IMG/VR virus record: IMGVR_UViG_3300032213_001039
Span: 1 to 27,486 of that record
Length of the DNA: 27,486 nt
Strand: one strand, 5' to 3'
From: a virus
The position numbers were made by a program, and so were the translations under genes. The notes beneath the pieces were generated by a model. It had not been told where the DNA came from. It saw only the letters and a program-made list of their open reading frames with translations, and searched no databases. This document shows, piece by piece, positions 14,848 through 21,816 of this stretch; position 1 is the stretch's first letter, and each line of letters opens with the position of its first letter.

Positions 14848-17800
14848 GCAGGATCGTCGGCGCTGGTGGTGGTGGTGGGTGCTTCCTAGGCCACACTCTT
14901 GTGCGCGTGCCCGATGGCATTCGCCGGATTGATGAGCTGCAGGCTGGCGATGCAGTCCTGAGCTTTGACGACCAGGGCCAGCTGCATCAAGCCACGGTTC
15001 TCAAGGTCCACATCCACGAAGGCGAGCGCGTGGTGCGCTACCGCCTGTGGGGCGGCGCGGTGCTCGATGCCACCCCGAACCACTGGGTCCTGAACCAGTT
15101 CAACGCCTTCGTCGAGATCGGCACGCTCGGCGCCGACGACTGCCTGGTGGATGAGAACGGTCACCTCCGGCCGATCGTTGAGCGCACCGAGCACGGCTGC
15201 GGCACGGTCTACAACCTCACGGTCGAGGGTCATCACACCTTCATTGCCGGCGGCATCAGGGTGCACAACGCAGGCCTTGGGCTCGGCATTGTCGGCGCAG
15301 GTGGCGGCGGCGGCGGCGGTGGCGGCGGCGGCAAGGGTGATGGCGGCGGCACCACCTACACCCCCACCGAAGCGGGCGACACGCTCAACAGCACGCAGTA
15401 CGCCAACCTGGTTGACCTGATCAGCGAGGGCGAGATTCAGGGGCTGAAGAACGGCCACCAGTCGATCTACGTGGACAACACGCCGCTGCAGAACGCAGAC
15501 GGCTCCTACAACTTCAAGAACGTCACCGTCACCACCCGCAACGGCACGCAGAACCAGACCTATATCCCGCTTACGGCTGACATCGAGAACGAGAAGCCGG
15601 TGGGCGTGCAGGTGTTGCAGGCCACGCCGGTAGTCCGCAGCATCACCAGCAACACGGTCAACGCGGCACGTATCACGATCACCTCGCCAGCGCTGCAGGA
15701 ATTCCCGTCCAACGGCGACATTATCGGCTCCAGCTTCAGCCTGGACATTCAGGTTCAGTACAACAGCGGCGGCTACACCACCGTTCTGTCCGACACGGTA
15801 TCGGGCCGCAGCGGTGACCAGTTCCAGCGGGACTATCTGGTGCCGTTTACGGGCGCGTTCCCGGTCGATGTGAAGGTGATCCGCACCTCGGCCGACAGCG
15901 GAACATCAAGGGTTCAAAACTCGTTCAGCTGGTCCAGCTACACCGAGATCACCTACGCCAAGCTGCGCTACCCGAACAGCGCGCTGGTGGCGTTGCGAGT
16001 GGACGCCGAGCAGTTCAATTCGATCCCTAACCGCAGCTATCTGGTGCGCGGCATCAAGGTGGCTATTCCCAGCAATGTCACGGTTGACTCGACCACCGGG
16101 CGGTTGATCTATGCCGGCGTCTGGAACGGGTCCTTCGGTGCTGCAGCGTGGACCACTGACCCGTGCTGGATCCTGTGGGATCTGCTCACCTCGACCCGCT
16201 ACGGCTTTGGCGATCACATCCAGGCCGCACAGCTGGACAAGTGGGCCTTCTACGCCGCCAGCCAATACGCCTCGACCCTGGTGCCGGATGGCTTCGGGGG
16301 CACCGAGCCGCGCTTCTCCGCCAACATCAACATCCAGACGCAGGAGGACGCCTACAAGCTGATCAACGACATGTGCTCGGTGTTTCGGGCCATGCCCTAC
16401 TGGTCCACCGGCGCGCTCACCGTCAGCCAGGACAGCCCGGCCGATCCGGCCTACCTGTTCACCTACGCGAACGTCTCTGAAGAGGGTTTCAGCTATCAGG
16501 GGGGCAGCCTCAAGACCCGGCCGACAGTGGCGGTGGTCAGCTACCTGAACCTCGACAAGCGCGACATCGACTACGAAGTGGTCGAGGACCAGGACGCGAT
16601 CGGGAAGTACGGCGTCGTCACCCGCGAGATCTCGGCGTTCGCCTGCACCAGCCGCGGCCAAGCGCACCGTTTGGGTGAGTGGCTGCTCTATTCAGAGTGG
16701 TACGAGAACGAAGTGGTGAGTTTCACCGCATCGATCGACGCCGGCGTGCTGGTGCGCCCTGGCCAGATCATCGAGATTAGCGACCCGATGCGTGCCGGTG
16801 TGCGCCGCGGCGGCCGGATCAGTGCAGCCACCACCACGGCCATCACCGTGGACGACGCCACCGGGCTCACATTGAGCCTCGGGGCAACGCTGTCGGTGAT
16901 CCTGCCCAACGGCACCGTGCAGAGCCGGGCGGTCAGCGGCATCGCCGGCAACGTGATCACGGTTTCCAGCGCCTTCAGCACAGCGCCAAACGCAAACAGC
17001 ATCTGGGTCTACGAGACCACCGACATCCAGACCTCGACCTGGCGGGTGCTGTCGGTGCAGGAGCAGGACGGCGCGCAGTACGCCATCAGCGCGCTGGCCT
17101 ACAACGCCAGCAAGTACGGCTACATCGAGCGCGACCTGCAGCTCGAGCAGCGCGACATTACCAACCTCAACGAAATCCCGCCGGCGCCGACCAACCTGCA
17201 GGCGATCGAGGCGCTCTACGAAAACAACGGCCGGGCACTGTCGAAGCTGGTGCTGAGCTGGCAACCGGCGCCGGCGGTCAACCAGTACCGCGTGCGCTGG
17301 CGTGCGGCGAATGGCAACTGGACCACAGCGACGCAGACCCGCCTCGACTACGAGATCCTCGACACCACTGCCGGCCGGTACGAGATCGAGGTTTACAGCT
17401 TGAACGCAGGCCTGCGGCAATCGGTGGCGCCGGCCAGCCTGACGGTGCAGGTTTTTGGCAAGACCGCACTGCCGGTGGCCGTCACCGGCCTATCTCTGAT
17501 CCCGATCGATGGAGCCAGCGCCATCCTCAGCTGGGATCGCAGCGACGAGCTCGACGTGCTGCTGGGCGGCAAGGTGTTGATCCGCCACAACGTCGCGCTG
17601 AGCGGTGCGCTGTGGGAAGAAAGCCAGGAGATCGTGGCCGCAGCTGCCGGCAGCCAGACGCAGAAGCAGGTGCCGCTGCTCGAGGGCACCTATTTGGTGA
17701 AGTTCGAGGACGACGGTGGCAACCGGTCGCTGGCGGCCACCACGGTGGTGGTGAACCTGCCCACACCGCAACCGCGGCAGCTGGTGCAGTCCTATGCCGA

Positions 17801-18578
17801 GGAAACCGAGACACCGCCGTTCAGCGGCAACTACACCGACATGTTCTACGTCGCCAATCTGGCGGAAGCTGGCGGCGCCAGCGGCATCATCCTGAGCAAC
17901 GGCGTGGCGGTGGATGCCATGGCCACAAACGGCAACTGGGATGGCTTGCCGTCGATCGACAGCGTGGGCGGCGTGCGGCCTGAGGGCGAGTACGAGTTCG
18001 GCTCGACCTATGCCTTCCCGGGCATCTTCGACTGCAACCTGCGCCGGCGGCTGGTCACCATGCCCTACCTGCCCGGCGACTTCTGGGATGACAACACCGA
18101 CCTGATCGACAGCTGGGACTTCATCGACGGCACTGGCGGCGATCGGGTCAACGCGCTCACCTATGTGCGCACCACGCAGGACGACCCGAGCGGCGCACCG
18201 ACCTGGAGCACCTGGCGCGAGTTTGCCAACGCGATCGTGCGAGGCCGTGGCTTCCAGTTCAAGACCATCGCCACCAGCACCGACCCGGCGCAGAACATCA
18301 TCATCGAGCAGCTGGGCACCGAAATGGAGCTGCAGCAGCGCACCGAGCAGTCAGCAACGCTGACAAGCGGCGCGGGCACCTATACAGTCACCTTCACGAA
18401 CGCGTTCTTCTCAGCACCCAGTGTTGGGGTCACAGGGTTCAACATGGCCACCGGCGACTACTTTGCGATCGCTTCCGTGACGCGGACCGGATTCCAGGTA
18501 ACCTTTAGGAACAGTGCCGGCACCGCCGTGAGCCGTCAGTTCACCTACACCGCCATCGGGTTCGGGAGGCAGATCTAG
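14844..18578 (+). CDS. Tail tip / host-specificity protein J with N-terminal Hint (BIL-like intein) domain
   Basis: The 1244-residue product is the central tail-tip protein that contacts the host. Residues 1-12 (MSRIVGAGGGGG) precede a self-processing Hint domain, residues 13-142. A second IVGAGGGGG with a longer Gly run follows, and the J body begins at TPTEAGDTLNSTQYANLVDL. The body shows the conserved LISEGEIQGL opening, the hub region to about 760, two FN3-like domains (about 778-870 and 875-970) and a beta-rich C-terminus. Without the Hint domain the length is 1114, close to lambda gpJ (1132). The start overlaps I by ATGA, and the fibre gene follows after 3 bp. The J identity is firm; processing by the Hint domain is inferred. 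Confidence 0.93.
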   Translation: MSRIVGAGGGGGCFLGHTLVRVPDGIRRIDELQAGDAVLSFDDQGQLHQATVLKVHIHEGERVVRYRLWGGAVLDATPNHWVLNQFNAFVEIGTLGADDCLVDENGHLRPIVERTEHGCGTVYNLTVEGHHTFIAGGIRVHNAGLGLGIVGAGGGGGGGGGGGKGDGGGTTYTPTEAGDTLNSTQYANLVDLISEGEIQGLKNGHQSIYVDNTPLQNADGSYNFKNVTVTTRNGTQNQTYIPLTADIENEKPVGVQVLQATPVVRSITSNTVNAARITITSPALQEFPSNGDIIGSSFSLDIQVQYNSGGYTTVLSDTVSGRSGDQFQRDYLVPFTGAFPVDVKVIRTSADSGTSRVQNSFSWSSYTEITYAKLRYPNSALVALRVDAEQFNSIPNRSYLVRGIKVAIPSNVTVDSTTGRLIYAGVWNGSFGAAAWTTDPCWILWDLLTSTRYGFGDHIQAAQLDKWAFYAASQYASTLVPDGFGGTEPRFSANINIQTQEDAYKLINDMCSVFRAMPYWSTGALTVSQDSPADPAYLFTYANVSEEGFSYQGGSLKTRPTVAVVSYLNLDKRDIDYEVVEDQDAIGKYGVVTREISAFACTSRGQAHRLGEWLLYSEWYENEVVSFTASIDAGVLVRPGQIIEISDPMRAGVRRGGRISAATTTAITVDDATGLTLSLGATLSVILPNGTVQSRAVSGIAGNVITVSSAFSTAPNANSIWVYETTDIQTSTWRVLSVQEQDGAQYAISALAYNASKYGYIERDLQLEQRDITNLNEIPPAPTNLQAIEALYENNGRALSKLVLSWQPAPAVNQYRVRWRAANGNWTTATQTRLDYEILDTTAGRYEIEVYSLNAGLRQSVAPASLTVQVFGKTALPVAVTGLSLIPIDGASAILSWDRSDELDVLLGGKVLIRHNVALSGALWEESQEIVAAAAGSQTQKQVPLLEGTYLVKFEDDGGNRSLAATTVVVNLPTPQPRQLVQSYAEETETPPFSGNYTDMFYVANLAEAGGASGIILSNGVAVDAMATNGNWDGLPSIDSVGGVRPEGEYEFGSTYAFPGIFDCNLRRRLVTMPYLPGDFWDDNTDLIDSWDFIDGTGGDRVNALTYVRTTQDDPSGAPTWSTWREFANAIVRGRGFQFKTIATSTDPAQNIIIEQLGTEMELQQRTEQSATLTSGAGTYTVTFTNAFFSAPSVGVTGFNMATGDYFAIASVTRTGFQVTFRNSAGTAVSRQFTYTAIGFGRQI
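14880..15269 (+). other. Hint domain (mini-intein/type A BIL-like) inside J
   Basis: This 130-residue in-frame insert covers residues 13-142 of the J-like protein. Block A is CFLGHTLVRVPDG followed by IDELQAGDAVLSFD, with nucleophile C13. Block B is LDATPNHWVL, with the TxxH pair T77 and H80. The last blocks are VYNLTVEGHHTF (H131) and IRVHN (H141, N142). The residue after N142 is Ala, not Cys/Ser/Thr, which is a feature of bacterial intein-like (BIL) domains rather than standard inteins. There is no homing endonuclease or room for one. All catalytic residues for N- and C-terminal cleavage are present. Confidence 0.92.
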
Positions 18579-18581
18579 AGC

Positions 18582-20270
18582 ATGGCCCAGCACGACTATG
18601 TGATCGACAACCAGTCGGGTCTGGCGTTCCGGCAAGACCTGAACAACGCGCTTGCGGCTGGTGTGAGCCTCAACAGCGGCGCCTCGGCTCCCAGCACCAC
18701 CTACGCCTACCAGCTTTGGGCGGACACCACTGCCGGGGTGTTGAAGCAGCGCAACGGCGCAAACAACGCCTGGGTGACGATTGGCACGCTGGGCAGCGCG
18801 AACCTGGGCTTACTGCCGGCTGCCACCGCCGCATCGACCTATGCGCCACTGACCGGCACCGGTGCGTCAGGCACGTGGCCGATCAGCATTTCCGGCAACG
18901 CAGCCACAGCGACGACCGCAACGACCGCGACCACGCTGACCGGTACGGGGTCACTGTCTGCTCTGGACTACTCCTACACCGCCGACTTCCCCAGCGTGCG
19001 TCCGTCGCTGCTGCTGGACTTTGCCAACAGCAAGGCGCTCGACCCTCGAATGTCGTTCTCTAGGGCATCGACGGCCACCTATGTCGGCGCTAATGGGCTG
19101 ATCAAGACTGCCGCGATCAACGAGCCCCGCTTCGATCACAACCCGAGCACGGGCGAGAGCTTGGGGCTGTTGATTGAGGAGGCGAGGACGAACCTTCAGA
19201 CGTACAGCGAACAGTTTGACAATGCGGCGTGGACAAAGAGCAACACAACTATTACGGCAAACGCAGCAACCGCCCCCGATGGAAGCTCAACTGCCGACAG
19301 ATTACTTGAAACAGCAGTAACAGGTACTTTCTACGCGCAAGGTGCAGGCCCCACCACTCCTGGAACATATACTGCTACAGTATATGCAAAGGGGGATGGC
19401 AGTGGAAGATTGCTAAACCTTACATTTGGGCAAAGTGGCGGATACCGACAAGCATATTTTAATTTATCCACAGGAGTGGCATCAAACGTTGATGGAAGCC
19501 TAACTGCTTCAATTCAAGCTCTTCCAAACAACTGGTACAGGTGCTCTATTACTGGCACTTCCAGCTCCTCTTCAACGCTTTTTATATTCTCAGCAGCCAC
19601 AGCAGGCGACAATTCTGTTTATGCCAATCGAGCTGGAAGCGCCTCTGCTGGCCTTTACATCTGGGGCGCCCAACTAGAAGCCGCCAGCTTCCCCACCAGC
19701 TACATCCCCACCGTTGCCGCAACCGTCACCCGCAGCGCGGACGTGGCGCAGATGACGGGGACTAACTTTTCGAGCTGGTATAACAGCACAAATGGCAGCC
19801 TTGTCTCGATTGCTCAAACGCCATCAGGTGTTGCGTGGACAAGTGCTCAGCTGATCGGTGGCTTTAGCAACGCAGTTTATGCACAAGGAGCAGGTGGTTA
19901 TGGTCTGCTTGTAGCGGGTTTTTACTCAAGCAACGTTTGGCAATCTAGTGGCTTTGCTTGGAACAATGGTTCATCAAACTCTTTAGGCGGCTACCTTAAC
20001 TTTGGCGCAAATAATTACACGCTGCAAAACAGATTTGGCTTCATGGCATGGAGCCCAACAGAAAGCACGTTTGGAATCAATGGAGCACTTGCTTCTGGAA
20101 GCGCGACAACAGCTGCTGGAACGGTGGCTGGTTTTGTTGATCGTTTTATCATTTCGGGAAACTCTATTGACTCTTACTATTTGCCTCCTGGCTCTGTTCT
20201 AATCAAGCGCATTGCCTTCTACTCAGCCCGCCTCACAAACGCCCAACTCCAAAACCTCACGGCCAGCTGA
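18582..20270 (+). CDS. Tail fibre/spike protein
   Basis: The 562-residue product is probably a trimeric receptor-binding fibre. Residues 1-130 include a tail-attachment region (VIDNQSGLAFRQDLNNAL), a tryptophan-containing repeat unit and a collagen-like Ala/Thr linker. Residues 150-205 have the pattern LDPRMSFSRASTATYVG...NEPRFDH...GLLIEEARTNL, which I know from phage head-spike/fibre carbohydrate-binding modules. Ser/Gly/Asn-rich beta repeats follow to the end. Base composition changes sharply inside the gene: from about 19200 the DNA is clearly poorer in GC than all neighbours, which suggests module exchange. Confidence 0.85.
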   Translation: MAQHDYVIDNQSGLAFRQDLNNALAAGVSLNSGASAPSTTYAYQLWADTTAGVLKQRNGANNAWVTIGTLGSANLGLLPAATAASTYAPLTGTGASGTWPISISGNAATATTATTATTLTGTGSLSALDYSYTADFPSVRPSLLLDFANSKALDPRMSFSRASTATYVGANGLIKTAAINEPRFDHNPSTGESLGLLIEEARTNLQTYSEQFDNAAWTKSNTTITANAATAPDGSSTADRLLETAVTGTFYAQGAGPTTPGTYTATVYAKGDGSGRLLNLTFGQSGGYRQAYFNLSTGVASNVDGSLTASIQALPNNWYRCSITGTSSSSSTLFIFSAATAGDNSVYANRAGSASAGLYIWGAQLEAASFPTSYIPTVAATVTRSADVAQMTGTNFSSWYNSTNGSLVSIAQTPSGVAWTSAQLIGGFSNAVYAQGAGGYGLLVAGFYSSNVWQSSGFAWNNGSSNSLGGYLNFGANNYTLQNRFGFMAWSPTESTFGINGALASGSATTAAGTVAGFVDRFIISGNSIDSYYLPPGSVLIKRIAFYSARLTNAQLQNLTAS

Positions 20271-20272
20271 TC

Positions 20273-20581
20273 ATGACCTACTACCTCCGATTCCTTGATC
20301 AAGCAGCCGGCATCGCTGCCCTGGAAGCTGCTGGCATGTATCGCCCGGCGACCGAGGAAGACCCCGGCGGGCCGATCTTGGCGACCATCGACTACGCGCT
20401 CGACGTGGTCGGCCTGATCGTGGACACACCCGCCGAGCTGGACAATGACGGCAACGTCATCACCCCCGAGACGTACCTGCCCGGCTGGCACGTCAACTAC
20501 ATCGGCGATCTGCCGCCATCATGGGATGAGTTCGTCGTCTACCCGGTCAATCCCGTCCGCGTTTTCGCAGGTAACGTCTGA
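20273..20581 (+). CDS. Small tail-associated protein downstream of fibre
   Basis: The 102-residue acidic protein starts MTYYLRFLDQAAGIAALEAAGM and has a central GWHVNYIGDLP motif and the ending VVYPVNPVRVF. Proteins of this pattern regularly follow fibre genes in phages and prophages of many bacteria; their role is unknown, possibly fibre assembly. GC content returns to the local norm here. It starts 2 bp after the fibre stop and its own stop overlaps the next ATG (TGATG). Confidence 0.75.
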   Translation: MTYYLRFLDQAAGIAALEAAGMYRPATEEDPGGPILATIDYALDVVGLIVDTPAELDNDGNVITPETYLPGWHVNYIGDLPPSWDEFVVYPVNPVRVFAGNV

Positions 20582-21144
20582 TGCCCAAGCTCGTAGGCAC
20601 TGGCCTGAACCAGGTCCCGATGAACGCCATGCTCGGCAGCATGGCGTTTCAAGACATCACGTCCTATTTCCGCGCTGTTCAAGGCACCGCTCAGAACAGC
20701 ACCAGCGGCACCAGCATCGACTTTACCGGGATCCCTGTCTGGGCGAAGCGGATCCAAGTAATCCTTAGCGGCGTGTCCACAAGCGGCACCTCGCTGATTC
20801 AGGTGCAAATTGGCTCTGGCAGCGTCACGACCACTGGGTACGTCAGCGGCGCTTCAACCAATGGCGGCACTAACGTGGCGGCGGGAGTCAACAGCACCAC
20901 TGGGTTCATTACTGAAGGCGGCGGTGCGGCAACCGTGGTTCGCCACGGCATGATCACGCTTCACAACGTCACCGGGAACACTTGGGTGATGTCGTCTTTT
21001 GGCGGCCGCTCTGATGCGGGATTTGCACAAGTCGGCGGCGGCAGTATTGCCCTGAGCGGCGTTCTTGACCGGGTGCGCATCACCACAGTGAACGGCACCG
21101 ACACCTTCGACGCTGGCTCGGTGAACATCATTTACGAAGGCTGA
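20581..21144 (+). CDS. Putative second tail/receptor-binding protein
   Basis: The 187-residue protein is almost all beta with Gly, Ser and Thr. A short N-terminal segment (VPMNAMLGSMAFQD) is common at the start of fibre tips and may anchor it. The body carries TSIDFTGIPVWAKRIQVILSGVS, a jelly-roll-like strand pattern seen in small tail-tip lectin-like proteins. It is probably a receptor-binding accessory fibre. It is coupled by TGATG on both sides. Confidence 0.7.
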   Translation: MPKLVGTGLNQVPMNAMLGSMAFQDITSYFRAVQGTAQNSTSGTSIDFTGIPVWAKRIQVILSGVSTSGTSLIQVQIGSGSVTTTGYVSGASTNGGTNVAAGVNSTTGFITEGGGAATVVRHGMITLHNVTGNTWVMSSFGGRSDAGFAQVGGGSIALSGVLDRVRITTVNGTDTFDAGSVNIIYEG

Positions 21145-21281
21145 TGGCGGTCAAGTCCAAGCAAGGCACCGCCAGGCTCGACCACCAAGCCGGACCGCCT
21201 AAAACCACCAGCCAGGGGCAGGGCAAGCATTCCCGCCCACGCCGTCGGGGCCGCAAATCACTCAGAGGGCAGGGCCGGTAA
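21144..21281 (+). CDS. Small basic protein (45 aa)
   Basis: ATG 21144 overlaps the preceding stop (TGATG). The product reads MAVKSKQGTARLDHQAGPPK and continues with SQGQGKHSRPRRRGRK to the end LRGQGR. It is very basic and without hydrophobic stretches. From memory it resembles small Lys/Arg/Gly-rich proteins (GTARL.H..G.PK.T.QG, ending in RGQG) of cyanophages; no function is known to me. Translational coupling and the orderly sequence support a real gene. Confidence 0.65.
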   Translation: MAVKSKQGTARLDHQAGPPKTTSQGQGKHSRPRRRGRKSLRGQGR

Positions 21282-21433
21282 AGGATCCGCAAACCGGCGA
21301 AAACTGGCGATGTATCCGCGATCACTTTGAAGCCGCGGGCAAGCGTGCCCTTGCCTTCGTCGCCGGGAGGCCTGATCCCTTCGGTCGCTACGATGTGGCC
21401 AAGCCCGGACCAGCCGATGGCGGACGAACCTAA
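21203..21433 (+). CDS. Open frame without a canonical start codon
   Basis: This frame is open from after a TAA at 21200 to a TAA at 21431-21433. It reads as a plausible protein from about 21278: KDPQTGENWRCIRDHFEAAG, then RALAFVAGRPDPFGRYDV. Its end overlaps the next gene's ATG by 17 bp, as true genes do here. No ATG, GTG or TTG lies early enough to begin it. An ATC at 21257, a frameshift from the 45-aa gene, or a mutated or mis-assembled start are possibilities. Confidence 0.35.
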   Translation, partial: NHQPGAGQAFPPTPSGPQITQRAGPVKDPQTGENWRCIRDHFEAAGKRALAFVAGRPDPFGRYDVAKPGPADGGRT

Positions 21434-21650
21434 GACGGTCGGCGGCGTGTTCGCTGCTTCCCTCCCGGCGGCACTGGGCGCCGGCATGTTCGCCATCGGC
21501 GCCCTGCTGGTCAACATTCAGATCCAGCAAGCCGCCACACAAGCAGCCGTCCAGCAGCTGGTTAAGGCGGTCGAAGAACTCAAGACAGACAGCAAGCAAC
21601 GTATCGACGACCTGGAACGCCGGGTGCGGATGCTTGAGATCCAGAAGTAA
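21417..21650 (+). CDS. Small membrane protein with coiled coil (lysis-cassette candidate)
   Basis: The 77-residue product (ATG 21417; 21393 and 21327 are in-frame alternatives) has a short N-terminus, one hydrophobic segment at about residues 9-34 (GGVFAASLPAALGAGMFAIG) and then a charged coiled coil to the end (VQQLVKAVEELKTDSKQRID). The layout of one membrane anchor plus coiled coil, next to an endolysin gene, fits an inner-membrane spanin-like or holin-accessory protein. It is shorter than a normal i-spanin, so the role is inferred from context only. Confidence 0.6.
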   Translation: MADEPKTVGGVFAASLPAALGAGMFAIGALLVNIQIQQAATQAAVQQLVKAVEELKTDSKQRIDDLERRVRMLEIQK

Positions 21651-21665
21651 CCTGAGGCCATCCAC

Positions 21666-21812
21666 ATGGACGCCATGAGCCCCGAAACCACCGCGGTCGT
21701 CGCCATTGTCATCGCTGCTGGCAGCGAGATCATCGCAATCAGCCCCCTCAAGTCGAACAGCTGGATCCAGCTCCTGCTGCAGGCTGCTCGGCTGATGTTC
21801 CCCAAGCGCTGA
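21666..21812 (+). CDS. Small hydrophobic protein before endolysin (holin-like candidate)
   Basis: ATG 21666 opens a 48-residue frame. Residues 8-25 (TTAVVAIVIAAGSEIIAI) are hydrophobic, followed by SPLKSNSWIQLLLQAARLMF and a basic PKR end. Short phage proteins with a SEII-x-x-SPLK-x-NS-x-x-QL pattern are familiar to me from cyanobacterial phages and prophages. The position 4 bp before the endolysin makes a holin or membrane accessory role possible, though this is not proven by sequence. Confidence 0.6.
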   Translation: MDAMSPETTAVVAIVIAAGSEIIAISPLKSNSWIQLLLQAARLMFPKR

Positions 21813-21816
21813 GACC

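Noticed and set aside
15300-15350. CRISPR-like repeat
   Set aside because: It is only a run of Gly codons inside the J gene; no repeat-spacer structure exists anywhere in the window.
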